A stretch of DNA of 64,000 bases from Apibacter sp. B3706. GTDB lineage: Bacteria; Bacteroidota; Bacteroidia; Flavobacteriales; Weeksellaceae. Within the stretch, counting starts at the first letter, position 1. Each line of letters opens with the position of its first letter. The stretch is taken from NCBI RefSeq assembly GCF_011082725.1, contig NZ_CP049715.1:806001-870000 (forward strand), given 5' to 3'. The notes under the pieces are model-generated. The model had not been told where the DNA came from and made no database searches. It was given only the letters and a program-made list of their open reading frames with translations. The translations under genes and the position numbers were made by a program. This document shows, in pieces, positions 44,856 through 53,754 of this stretch.

Positions 44856-45410
44856 ATGGATATATCTCAAAAACTACAAGCAGAAAGACAAGAATACGAT
44901 TTGCTGTTAAATCAAGGAGTTGAATTTTCAATTCCTGTGGAATATATAAAAAAAGAAAAGATTAAACGAGAGGGCCTATTTTCATTCTTACCCGCAACGT
45001 ATAAAACAGTAAAAATAAGCAAAGAGAAAAAATTTGTTATAAAACAACCGGTATTAAAGGTCTTAGACAGGCTATCTAAAGAATATTTGAAGTTAGAATA
45101 TGAAAATTCACTAGATAATGAAGATCAATTGCAGCTAAATAAAGCAGTTGTAACGTTAGTTAGAGAAAAGGCGATTGTCTTAGCAAAGATTGTTGCTATT
45201 GCCGTTCTGGGCATGGAATATACGAATGAAAAAAAATTGAAATATTATACAGGGCTTTTTTACCGCTCATTAACTCCTTCAAAACTGGTAGAGGTTGCGC
45301 TGTTGATTAATACTATAGGAAATTTAGTGGATTTTACCAACTCTATCAGATTACTTGCCCCGCTAAGGACAGCGATCCCGACTCCGATAGAGGAAAACAA
45401 AGAGGCTTAA
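44856..45410 (+). CDS. Tail assembly chaperone (G-like)
   Basis: 184 residues, helical, located between tail tube and tape measure, as for lambda G. It ends ...PIEENKEA. The overlapping -1 frame stays open for a further 239 bp past the stop, so the ribosome can make a longer G-T form by frameshifting. The chaperone coats the tape measure during tail building. Confidence 0.78.
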   Translation: MDISQKLQAERQEYDLLLNQGVEFSIPVEYIKKEKIKREGLFSFLPATYKTVKISKEKKFVIKQPVLKVLDRLSKEYLKLEYENSLDNEDQLQLNKAVVTLVREKAIVLAKIVAIAVLGMEYTNEKKLKYYTGLFYRSLTPSKLVEVALLINTIGNLVDFTNSIRLLAPLRTAIPTPIEENKEA

Positions 45411-45649
45411 AATCTTTATACGGGATAAGGGGAGAAATTAAAAAAAACTTTGGGTTTACATGGAAAGAAATGAACGAGGTTATTCCATGGCCAATCATTC
45501 AACGAATGATGATAGACGCTTCAAATTATGAATACGACACAAACGACTCAAAGACTCCGTCTACCTCTCAATCTAACAAGGTGTCCTATCAAACGGATGA
45601 GGATATTATAAATTATATGCTAAATCAACAAAATAAAAATCTAAAATGA
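45392..45649 (+). CDS. Tail assembly chaperone T extension, reached by -1 frameshift
   Basis: The -1 frame is open from 45311 to the TGA at 45647-45649. It has no convincing start; the only ATG (about 45469) leaves a truncated product. After a shift at the heptamer G GAA AAC (45392-45398) it reads GKQRGLKSLYGIRGEIKKNF, then TWKEMNEVIPWPIIQRMMID and ending NYMLNQQNKNLK, 85 residues. The end overlaps the tape measure ATG by 4 nt. The length and position match the lambda T domain. Confidence 0.72.
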   Translation, partial: GKQRGLKSLYGIRGEIKKNFGFTWKEMNEVIPWPIIQRMMIDASNYEYDTNDSKTPSTSQSNKVSYQTDEDIINYMLNQQNKNLK

Positions 45650-48600
45650 ACAATAACGAAGGAGCTTTAAATTTTTCGGCTGAAATTGATCTAAGCCTTA
45701 TAAAAAAAGCGATAAAACAGGGAGAAGATTTAATTAAAAATTTTTCCAATAATGCCGTGGATGATTTTTCTAAATTAGATACTGCAGTTGTAAATTCCGG
45801 TAAAAGGTTAGAATATTTAATACAAAAAAATGCTTCCAAATACGGGGTAAATTTAAATAAATTAATCCTTCCTGCCCCCGGAAACAGTGTGAGTAACGAA
45901 ATGGTTAAGCAGCGGGTTATTATGGAAGAAGCCAAAAGAAATATTAAAGAGTTGTATAAGGAGATCGAGAGCTTTAAATATCAACAAAAAACTTTTGGCG
46001 AAGGGTCCAAAAAATGGAACGAACTAAAAAACAGAATTATCGATGCTAAGTCTGCTGTAACCGCATATTCAACAGAATTAGAGACGGCGAAGCAAAAAAT
46101 AAAAGATTTATCTTCCAATAAACCTGTTAAAGCAACCATTCAGGGTATCGATAAAACTAAAAAAGATGTTGAAAATTTATCTAGTACCGTTAAAGATGAA
46201 ACCTCTAAAATGAACGGGTATTTTAAATCTCTATCCACAGGGGTTGCCGCTTATTTTTCGCTAACAGCCTTAAAAGGCTTTACCAACCAATTAATAAAAG
46301 TTAGGGGAGAGTTTCAACAAAACCAAATAGCATTTGAAGTTATGCTTCAAAGCAAGGCAAAGGCCGACCAATTAATGGGCGAATTGGTAAGTTTTGCTTC
46401 CGAATCTCCTTTTGGGTTGCAATCTTCCGCAAAAGCCGCAAAACAGCTGTTAGCTTATGGGAGTGCCGCACATGAAGTGCGCAATGAACTCAAAATGTTA
46501 GGGGATGTTGCATCAGGGGTGTCTCAACCAATCGGAGACCTGGCGTATTTATACGGTACGTTGAGGACACAAGGAAGAGCGTATGCGGTAGACATCAGGC
46601 AATTTGCGGGGAGGGGTATCCCTATTTACGAGGAATTAGCTAAGGTCCTAAAAGTTAATACCAACCAAATAAACGAAATGGTTGAAGCCGGAAAAGTAGG
46701 ATTTCCTGAGGTTCAAAAAGCGCTTAAAAATATGACTTCAGAGGGCGGAAAATTCCATAACTTGATGATCAAACAAACGGAATCATTGGTTGGACTACGG
46801 GAAAAACTATCTGATGCGGTAGATGTTGCATTAAATGATATAGGCACAAAAACACAAAGTATACTTTCAGGAGGAATTTCGGCCGCTGCTTTTTTAGTTG
46901 AAAACTATGAAGCATTAGTTAAAGTTTTAACTACACTTATCAGTACTTACGGGGCTTATCGCGCCGCATTAATGCTCGATAATACACTTCAAAAAGCCAA
47001 AGATACTACAACTATGATTGCAAACGTAGTTAATCTGTCCAGGGTCACTCAAGGATTGACTGTAGTTTCAAAGTCCCGAGCGGTAGCCTTAGCGGCTGAA
47101 ACCGTGGCCCAAAAAGCTTTAAATGCCGCGTTGATTACTCATCCTTTTGTGTTAATTACCACCACTATTGTCGGATTAACCGCTACTATGTGGGCCTTGC
47201 ATGACAGCACTAACGCTCAAGAAGAAGCGCAAAAAAAATTAAATGCTCGATTGGAAGAAGGACAAAAAAGAAGAGAAAATACCTCAAGATGGGTAGATAC
47301 GATCAATTCACAAACAAACTCCATTTATGCTCAAGTAGAAGCTTTCAATAAATTAAAAGCCTTATACCCCGACTATTTACGAAACTTAGATCTTCATGCT
47401 TTTAAAGCCAAAAGTGCGGCAGAGCAACAAAAGATTTTAAATAAAGCCATGGATGATGCCGATGTTAAGATAAACACGAAAGGCATTGAAGAAGTGGAAA
47501 ACAAAATTAAAGAATTAAGAGAACGTTATGAAAGAACGGTAAAAGACGACAAAAATGTATTTGAAATTATTCATGTAACCAAATTACTTGCGGCTCAAGA
47601 AGAAGAATTAAAATTACTTAAAGAGCAAAAAAAACTTAACGAGCAAAACGCCAAAGAGGCTGCGTATCAAGAATTATCGGAAAAAGAGAAAATTAAATAC
47701 CTTGAAGAGCAAAAGAAAATTTTAACAGACCAGGCATTGGCTATTTTGGATAATCAAAATGTATTGAATAAAGAGAATTTATCGCATGAAAAAAAGATAT
47801 CATTAGTAAAACAAGGGACTGAGGGCCTGTTGAAACAAAAAAAATTAATTATTGAAACTAAAGACGAGGTAGATAAACTAGGAAATTCATTTTCGGTTAT
47901 TCCTTCTTATTTATCACCCATCAATTATGCTTTAAAAAATAAATTAGAAGAGATAAGCGGTGTCGACGTAAAATTATTAGCTCTTAAATCACCGGCAGCA
48001 ACTAAAAATAAGGAATATTGGAAAAAAAGAGAAGAAGAGTACACCAAATTACTGGAAGCGTTGCCATCTTCGGGCAGGACCACCAATCAAGAAAAAGACT
48101 TTAAAGAATACACCCAACTGATCAAAGAAGCACGAAAAGAGTTAGATAAATACAATATTTCCGTTGAAAAATCATCCAAAAGAAAGACTAAAACTAAAAA
48201 AGAAGAATATCCTTACGGATCTTTAAAATATTGGGAAGAGGTATCCAGGAAAATTGATGACATTATATCAAAAACAGCGTATGAAGAAAAAAACAAGGAG
48301 TTTATTAAAAAGCTTTCCGACAAAAAGATAGAAGCAGATCAAAAAGTGGAAGAGATCCGTTTCAATCTGGCAATACGGGGCTTTGATGAAGAATTGACCT
48401 ATAAGAGTCAACAATATTCTAATTACTATAAATGGATCGAGAATTTGGGTAAAGATTCTGCCGATAAGCAATTTTCCGATTTACTAAAAAACGGGAATAC
48501 ATTTTTAGAATATTTAGAAAAACAAAAAGCCAATATCGTAAATAAGGGAGACCAATTAACTTTAGTTGAAGGCAATCAACTATCCGTCCTTATGGACAGA

Positions 48601-50352
48601 ATTAATGAAATTAAAGGTATAAAATCATCCTTTGAGCAACTAAAGGACAGTATAGCCCGAGCAAAAGATGAAAGCCGGTCCTTGTTTGAATATGTGGAAA
48701 AAATTGCAGAATTCAAACAAAAATTGAATGAAGGAGCGATTAATATTTTTGGTGAGCAAAAAAATGAAGCGTTTAATTTCCTCAATCAAGAATCCGAAAA
48801 AACACAGCAGGATATTTTAAATAAATTATTGGCAAATTTCAAAACTTTTGAAACTCAACGAAAAGAAATAGTTGAAGAAGCCGAGAAAAATATATTGCTT
48901 GCAAGAGAAAAAGGATATTTAGAATTGATTCCTCTCATAGAAAAGACTAAAGACAAACTTATCGGAGAATTAGACGCCTCGGAAATACAAGGTTCTGATG
49001 TTTGGCAAAATCTATTTGACGGGATGGGCGATGTGTCTTTAGAGGTGTTTAAGAAAAGCACGAAGAAGATGAAAGAAATGATCGCCAATATTAGTGATGA
49101 AGGAATTAAAAAGAATCTAACCAACCAATTAGACGATTACGAAGCCTCTATTTCTTCTCCTTTAACCAATCTTAGAAAGGCTATTAAAAAATACAAGGAT
49201 GCCGAAGGTGATATGAATAAATCCAAGGCGCTTGATAAATTAAAAAAAGCGTATCAAGAGTTTGAAGAGAATGCAATAATGTCTTTAAAGGCAGTTTCCA
49301 ACGGATTAAAGGATTTAGGCTATAATACCGAAGATTTAGATAAAGTCGTTAAAGGAATAGAAGGAGGAATGCAGGCTATTTCGGGTATATTAAATAAAAA
49401 TCCGGCGCAAATAATAGGTGGAGCTATGGGACTGATCAGTACGCTTTCTGATGCCTTTGATCGCAAATCAAGAAAATTGCAAAGAAGAACGAAACAATTA
49501 AAATCTGAATTAGCCGAAATACAGCGGTTGTTCTCAAACATGGAACGAGAAGTAGGCAGGGCGGTAGGAGAGGATTATTACTCAACGCAACGGGATAAAA
49601 TCCAAAATTTACAATCTCAACAACAAAAACTCAATGAGTTAATTGCTAATGAGCAAAAGAAAAAAAGCAAGAAACGTGATAACGGAGCGATTGAAGATTG
49701 GAAAAATCAAATAAATGAAATTAATAATCAAATCACCGACATTCAAAACAATATAGCAGAAACCCTCACCCAAACAAATTTTAAAGACGTGGCAAACCAA
49801 TTGGCAGATGTTTTTACGACTGCTTTTTCAGAGGGTAAGGATGCGGCCAAAGATTTTGAAAAGACGTTTAAGCAGGTCATTGCTAATTCCGTTAAAAACG
49901 CGCTTAAATTGCGCATATTAGAACCGGTAACCGACAAATTTGTCAAGGATATGTCTGACTATATGGGTAATAATAACAATTCCTTATCAGGGTTTGATTT
50001 TGATAAATGGAAAAACCGGTTGAGCGAGGCGGGAAATAGTTTTACTAATGCACTTACGGAGTTTGAAAATTTTTTTAAAAACATTAACTCTGCAGATATG
50101 GATCCTCTCTCAGGAGCTATTAAAGGAGTGAGTGAAGATACGGCAAATTTAATTGCCGGACAGTTGAATGCCATTCGCATGAATCAATTAAATTCTTTTA
50201 ATTTATTGAGAGATCAACTTACTTTGATGAGTAAAATTGAAATGAACACCTTTAAATTAAATTCCATGGAAAAAATGATGAGTGACATGGTACAATATAT
50301 TAAATCTAATTCGGGACTGGACAGCGCCCGAGCAAAAGGATTATTCTATTAA
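45646..50352 (+). CDS. Tail tape measure protein
   Basis: 1568 residues. The conserved domain near 225-345 has FEVMLQSKAKADQLMGELVS and GDLAYLYGTLRTQGRAYAVD, then IRQFAGRGIPIYEELAKVL (TMP_2). A hydrophobic segment follows near 420-520, and the rest is long coiled coil (KEKIKYLEEQKKILTDQALA). It sets tail length; by the usual 1.5 angstrom per residue the tail would be about 230 nm long. Translationally coupled to the T extension. Confidence 0.95.
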   Translation: MNNNEGALNFSAEIDLSLIKKAIKQGEDLIKNFSNNAVDDFSKLDTAVVNSGKRLEYLIQKNASKYGVNLNKLILPAPGNSVSNEMVKQRVIMEEAKRNIKELYKEIESFKYQQKTFGEGSKKWNELKNRIIDAKSAVTAYSTELETAKQKIKDLSSNKPVKATIQGIDKTKKDVENLSSTVKDETSKMNGYFKSLSTGVAAYFSLTALKGFTNQLIKVRGEFQQNQIAFEVMLQSKAKADQLMGELVSFASESPFGLQSSAKAAKQLLAYGSAAHEVRNELKMLGDVASGVSQPIGDLAYLYGTLRTQGRAYAVDIRQFAGRGIPIYEELAKVLKVNTNQINEMVEAGKVGFPEVQKALKNMTSEGGKFHNLMIKQTESLVGLREKLSDAVDVALNDIGTKTQSILSGGISAAAFLVENYEALVKVLTTLISTYGAYRAALMLDNTLQKAKDTTTMIANVVNLSRVTQGLTVVSKSRAVALAAETVAQKALNAALITHPFVLITTTIVGLTATMWALHDSTNAQEEAQKKLNARLEEGQKRRENTSRWVDTINSQTNSIYAQVEAFNKLKALYPDYLRNLDLHAFKAKSAAEQQKILNKAMDDADVKINTKGIEEVENKIKELRERYERTVKDDKNVFEIIHVTKLLAAQEEELKLLKEQKKLNEQNAKEAAYQELSEKEKIKYLEEQKKILTDQALAILDNQNVLNKENLSHEKKISLVKQGTEGLLKQKKLIIETKDEVDKLGNSFSVIPSYLSPINYALKNKLEEISGVDVKLLALKSPAATKNKEYWKKREEEYTKLLEALPSSGRTTNQEKDFKEYTQLIKEARKELDKYNISVEKSSKRKTKTKKEEYPYGSLKYWEEVSRKIDDIISKTAYEEKNKEFIKKLSDKKIEADQKVEEIRFNLAIRGFDEELTYKSQQYSNYYKWIENLGKDSADKQFSDLLKNGNTFLEYLEKQKANIVNKGDQLTLVEGNQLSVLMDRINEIKGIKSSFEQLKDSIARAKDESRSLFEYVEKIAEFKQKLNEGAINIFGEQKNEAFNFLNQESEKTQQDILNKLLANFKTFETQRKEIVEEAEKNILLAREKGYLELIPLIEKTKDKLIGELDASEIQGSDVWQNLFDGMGDVSLEVFKKSTKKMKEMIANISDEGIKKNLTNQLDDYEASISSPLTNLRKAIKKYKDAEGDMNKSKALDKLKKAYQEFEENAIMSLKAVSNGLKDLGYNTEDLDKVVKGIEGGMQAISGILNKNPAQIIGGAMGLISTLSDAFDRKSRKLQRRTKQLKSELAEIQRLFSNMEREVGRAVGEDYYSTQRDKIQNLQSQQQKLNELIANEQKKKSKKRDNGAIEDWKNQINEINNQITDIQNNIAETLTQTNFKDVANQLADVFTTAFSEGKDAAKDFEKTFKQVIANSVKNALKLRILEPVTDKFVKDMSDYMGNNNNSLSGFDFDKWKNRLSEAGNSFTNALTEFENFFKNINSADMDPLSGAIKGVSEDTANLIAGQLNAIRMNQLNSFNLLRDQLTLMSKIEMNTFKLNSMEKMMSDMVQYIKSNSGLDSARAKGLFY

Positions 50353-50361
50353 ATAAAAAAA

Positions 50362-50802
50362 ATGGATAATAGACAAATAAAAAATATCATGCTAAAAATG
50401 GGAGGGCATTGTGAAGATTCATTAAACGATCTTGAGAATGCCCGGACCGTTAGAGAATTGACCCACGTTTTATTCGATTATATTAAACCTTGTATGGAAA
50501 AAGATTTTCCTACTTATGAAATTATGGAACATTTTAAGTTGAAAGGTGAGCCTTACGGGGTTTATGTAGGCAGCAGGGGGGTATTTGAAGCTCAAGAACA
50601 AAACATTCTTTACGGAGATTCAACGATCACTTTACATGTCAAGCCGTATGATGTGGTAAGGATCTATTTAAAGCATATTGCTCATGTAGATCTGTCGGTA
50701 GGAGAGAATGCCATAGTACTACTATATAAATTCGACCAATCTACTTTTAAAATAATCAATGGAGATGAAAATAATATTTTTATTAGAGATAAAATAAAGT
50801 AA
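50362..50802 (+). CDS. Hypothetical tail-module protein
   Basis: 146 residues starting 9 bp after the tape measure. Mixed alpha/beta, with GEPYGVYVGSRGVFEAQEQN and HIAHVDLSVGENAIVLLYKF. It occupies the position expected for a distal tail gene, but I do not recognise Dit features; the real Dit-like gene is at 59890-60594. Confidence 0.5.
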   Translation: MDNRQIKNIMLKMGGHCEDSLNDLENARTVRELTHVLFDYIKPCMEKDFPTYEIMEHFKLKGEPYGVYVGSRGVFEAQEQNILYGDSTITLHVKPYDVVRIYLKHIAHVDLSVGENAIVLLYKFDQSTFKIINGDENNIFIRDKIK

Positions 50803-50808
50803 ATTTTA

Positions 50809-50816
50809 TATATTTG
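50809..50816 (+). promoter_or_regulatory. -7 element for the secreted DUF4468 gene
   Basis: TATATTTG, a match to TAnnTTTG, lies 18 bp before ATG 50834. It suggests the gene is expressed separately from the late operon. Confidence 0.5.
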
Positions 50817-50833
50817 AGGGCAAAATTAATTAT

Positions 50834-51436
50834 ATGAAAAAGATCTTTTTAGTTTTATTTATTTTAATTTATACATTTTCTTTTGGACAGAGCGCAAAAG
50901 AGATGCTTAAAGAAATACAAGGTAAATGGAGTTTAGACGATAATAATAATGTTACCGTTGTTAGAATTATTGAAGTGCCAAATATGAGTAAAGATGAAAT
51001 CTTCCAAAGGGCATTGAATTATTTTACATATAATTATGTAAGTGGAAAATCAGTAATTCAGACCCAAGATAAAGAATCTGGAGTAATTGTTGGCAAAGGG
51101 CTATATGAGAATGTACATAAGGGGATCAATGTGTTCAAGATGAAAGTTAGTGCATGGCATATATTGAGGGTTGATGTTAAAGAAGGTAAAGCAAGAGCGA
51201 TTGTAACACTTTTACAATATGAAAAAGAGATGATAGTTAGTGGAAATTCGTTGCCAAATTATTCAACGTCCTTTATTGCCCAAGAATATCCAATCAATCC
51301 TAAAGGTGCAAATAAAACAATTATGGGTAAAGCTTTTTATAAAACTTTCAAAAAAGCCAATGCTACATTAGAAAACTTAGAAAAAACTATTAAAGAAGGT
51401 TCTACATCAAAAGATATAGAAAATTCCGATTGGTAA
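50834..51436 (+). CDS. Secreted DUF4468-like protein (moron candidate)
   Basis: 200 residues with a signal peptide (MKKIFLVLFILIYTFSFGQ) and a domain resembling DUF4468: EVPNMSKDEIFQRALNYFTY, then SVIQTQDKESGVIVGKGLYE. DUF4468 is common in Bacteroidota envelope proteins. In a prophage tail region, with its own promoter and terminator, it is a cargo gene likely expressed in the lysogen. An envelope or superinfection-exclusion role is only an inference. Confidence 0.72.
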   Translation: MKKIFLVLFILIYTFSFGQSAKEMLKEIQGKWSLDDNNNVTVVRIIEVPNMSKDEIFQRALNYFTYNYVSGKSVIQTQDKESGVIVGKGLYENVHKGINVFKMKVSAWHILRVDVKEGKARAIVTLLQYEKEMIVSGNSLPNYSTSFIAQEYPINPKGANKTIMGKAFYKTFKKANATLENLEKTIKEGSTSKDIENSDW

Positions 51437-51475
51437 ATTTTAATTTTTTGTGACACCTCATAAACATAGAATTTT

Positions 51476-51504
51476 AATCCGTTAATTTTTTAGCGGATTT
51501 TTTT
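51476..51504. terminator. Terminator between convergent DUF4468 and PRTase genes
   Basis: A 10-bp stem with one wobble (aatccgttaa / ttagcggatt), a 4-nt loop, and seven T following on the plus strand. Confidence 0.8.
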
Positions 51505-51509
51505 ATATT

Positions 51510-52121
51510 TTAATCTGGAAGAATAACTTTGTTATATGTGGATAATATCATGGTTCCTTTTTGTGGATCGACTAAAAGGTCTTTGTTGTTATTCAAACTT
51601 CGGGTTCTAAAAACACAAAATATTTTTATTATATGTTCTGGATATTGTTCTTTTAATTTTATAGCACATGCCATAGATGTACGGCCTAAAGTTAAAACAT
51701 CATCTATTAATATTATGTTTGGTTTAGTTATAAGCATAGGGGTAACAGCTAAGCTATCTAAATGCGTCTGTACGCTATTTCTTAATTCTGCTGTATATTG
51801 ACTACTTGATTTTGGAATAACTTTTATTCTTTTTAGGCAAGTTATAACATCAGAAGAAAGATTTTTTTTTACTAAATTTTCAGCTATCACTCTTGATGGG
51901 AAAACTCCATCCAAGACTAATGGAGCGCTTCTAGGAGTAGGTACTAAAATTGAATCTTTGAAAAATTCAGTATTTTTATTATTAATTATCGACTCAGCTA
52001 AATCAATACTAAATTTGGGTGACCCATTTTTACATAAGCCTAATAATCTTTTAGATTTTTCTGCATTTTTAGTTACCCCTCTAGGAGAATATACTAAGTA
52101 TGTAAAAAAATCAAAATGCAT
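51510..52121 (-). CDS. Phosphoribosyltransferase-domain protein, ShosT-like
   Basis: 203 residues. The PRPP-binding motif is IILIDDVLTLGRT (136-148); the upstream ILVPTPRSAP region is also PRTase-like. The overall form is ComF-like but without zinc cysteines. It overlaps the DprA-like gene by 11 nt. A PRTase + DprA-like pair is the make-up of ShosTA, an anti-phage toxin-antitoxin in which the PRTase protein is the toxin. The assignment is from architecture, not alignment. Confidence 0.72.
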   Translation of the reverse strand: MHFDFFTYLVYSPRGVTKNAEKSKRLLGLCKNGSPKFSIDLAESIINNKNTEFFKDSILVPTPRSAPLVLDGVFPSRVIAENLVKKNLSSDVITCLKRIKVIPKSSSQYTAELRNSVQTHLDSLAVTPMLITKPNIILIDDVLTLGRTSMACAIKLKEQYPEHIIKIFCVFRTRSLNNNKDLLVDPQKGTMILSTYNKVILPD

Positions 52122-52782
52122 ATTCTTCTTTTGAGGTTAAATATGGTATTTCATCAATTAAATTTTCATAATTTTTATTGGTTAGAATTTCTGCACCATA
52201 GTCAAGCATTTCTTTGGCCCAAGTTACTTTACCATCTTTAATAATATTCTCCATTATAAAAAGATTTCTACCAAGTCTTAATGCCTCCCAACCTTGATGT
52301 TTTGTTCCGCTTTTTTCAGATGCTTCAATTATTATGGTTGCATCACTTATAAGAGCCATAGTCCTATTCCTTATAGGAAAATTTTTAGGGCTAATTGGAT
52401 AACCTTCAGGGAATTGTGATAATAATAATTGTTCTGCAGCTATTCTATCTTGTATATGTTTGTTTTCTTTCGGGTAATATTTGTCAAGAGGTGTACCAAT
52501 TACCGCAATTGTATTGCCATTATTATCCATAGCAGAAGAGTGAGCAAATGCATCTACCCCCTGTGCTAAACCACTAACAACAGTAATATTAGAATCAACT
52601 AAAAATTTTACAATTTTTTTTGTTCTTCTTATTCCTAAATCTGAAATATTTCGAGATCCAACAACCGATACACGTCGCCCTTTACTAAGTAAAGAAAAAT
52701 TGCCTTTAAAATACAATTCTTTAGGGCTATTTTTTTTTTCAATATCTGTTAATTTGCTGAAATATTCTTTATAAGTATTCAT
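52111..52782 (-). CDS. DprA/Smf-like SLOG protein, ShosA-like
   Basis: 223 residues. The Rossmann-like SLOG core has VSVVGSRNISDLG (38-50), VVSGLAQGVDAFAH (68-81), FPIRNRTMALISDATIIIEA (125-144) and SGTKHQGWEALRLGR. The DprA C-terminal winged helix and N-terminal SAM domain are missing, unlike the housekeeping DprA of about 370 residues. Placed first in a two-gene minus-strand operon, it is the likely antitoxin of a ShosTA-like pair. Confidence 0.78.
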   Translation of the reverse strand: MNTYKEYFSKLTDIEKKNSPKELYFKGNFSLLSKGRRVSVVGSRNISDLGIRRTKKIVKFLVDSNITVVSGLAQGVDAFAHSSAMDNNGNTIAVIGTPLDKYYPKENKHIQDRIAAEQLLLSQFPEGYPISPKNFPIRNRTMALISDATIIIEASEKSGTKHQGWEALRLGRNLFIMENIIKDGKVTWAKEMLDYGAEILTNKNYENLIDEIPYLTSKEEYAF

Positions 52783-52820
52783 TTAGTGTAAAAAAATTGC
52801 TTTAGGTAATATTCATTAAT

Positions 52821-52828
52821 CAAAGTTA
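52821..52828 (-). promoter_or_regulatory. -7 element for the DprA-PRTase operon
   Basis: The minus strand reads TAACTTTG, matching TAnnTTTG, 39 bp before the DprA-like ATG. No clear -33 TTG. It implies expression independent of the phage late operon. Confidence 0.45.
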
Positions 52829-52976
52829 CGAATTAAATAACGATTATAATATTTTCAATTTCTTTTTTTCTTTTTTCTTTTTCATTGTGTCTAACTATAT
52901 CTAATTGTTGTTGATAGTTGGATAAATTCAATAAATTTTCTTTTCTAAAAGCTATTAAAAATTCTCTAATTATTCT

Positions 52977-53273
52977 TTAATAATCCTTTTCTTTTATTAT
53001 AGCTAAAATTTTTTCCAACTCGTTAACTGTATTAGCTTTAAAAAATTCTCCTTTAAATTCTATTAGTGCGGTTAAGCCCTCTTCTTTGGTGTCATCAAAT
53101 AAGTCTTTAACATCAACTCCTAAAACATCCGCTATTTTTTCTAATGATGCATAAGACGGTGATTTTAAAAGATTGGTTACATAGCTTCTATTATCTTTTC
53201 TTCCAAGTAATTCAGCAAGTTTAGCTTTATTTAAACCCTTTTGATGTAATACTTTTTCAATATTTAAGCCCAT
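52977..53273 (-). CDS. HTH repressor with C-terminal effector-like domain
   Basis: 98 residues from ATG 53273 (an upstream TTG at 53294 is less likely). HTH: LHQKGLNKAKLAELLGRKDNRSYVTNLLKSPS...SLEKIADVLGV, then a short C-terminal motif ALIEFKGEFFKANTVNELEKI that is frequent in Bacteroidota phage repressors. Divergent from the DUF2693 gene across a promoter region at 53.3-53.4 kb. Confidence 0.8.
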   Translation of the reverse strand: MGLNIEKVLHQKGLNKAKLAELLGRKDNRSYVTNLLKSPSYASLEKIADVLGVDVKDLFDDTKEEGLTALIEFKGEFFKANTVNELEKILAIIKEKDY

Positions 53274-53396
53274 ATCTTTAACTTGTTTTAACAAAAATAA
53301 ACATATTTACCAATTAAGTTTTTTAATAATTAAACTTTAACATTATTTTAACAAAAATATTTTATTTTATATTTGTTTTGTAATATCAAAACTTTA

Positions 53397-53404
53397 TATA
53401 TTTG
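53397..53404 (+). promoter_or_regulatory. -7 element before the DUF2693 gene
   Basis: TATATTTG with a TTG 16 bp upstream (53378-53380), 36 bp before ATG 53441. A second TATATTTG lies at 53368-53375. The divergent HTH protein probably controls this region. Confidence 0.55.
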
Positions 53405-53440
53405 TTGTATAAAAATTACTAAACAACAAAAATTATAACC

Positions 53441-53752
53441 ATGAAAACAATATTGAGTAAAATTATGAAAACGGCTTGGCAATTTTTCAAAACTACAGGT
53501 ATAACATTTTCTGAATGCTTAAAAAAAGCATGGAGAAATTATAAGTTAATTAAAGAAATGAAAGAGGGGATAGTTAGATTTTATTTTCAAAAAGTAAATG
53601 GAGAAATAAGGGAAGCATGGGGAACACTTAATGAAAAATATCTGCCTCAAACAACAGGAACAGACAACAGGAAGAAAAACGATTTTCTACAAGTGTACTT
53701 TGATACAGAAAAGCAGGAGTTTAGAAGTTTTAAAAAATTAAATCTAATATGA
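53441..53752 (+). CDS. DUF2693-like SH3 beta-barrel protein
   Basis: 103 residues. After a basic N-terminal helix region, VRFYFQKVNGEIREAWGTLN and DFLQVYFDTEKQEFRSFKKL match the DUF2693 / SH3-fold proteins of Bacteroidota phages and conjugative elements. Function unknown. Overlaps the following gene by 4 nt. Confidence 0.75.
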   Translation: MKTILSKIMKTAWQFFKTTGITFSECLKKAWRNYKLIKEMKEGIVRFYFQKVNGEIREAWGTLNEKYLPQTTGTDNRKKNDFLQVYFDTEKQEFRSFKKLNLI

Positions 53753-53754
53753 TT

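Noticed and set aside
52111-52782. Housekeeping DprA
   Set aside because: Only 223 residues, lacks the N- and C-terminal domains of competence DprA, and is coupled to a PRTase inside a prophage.
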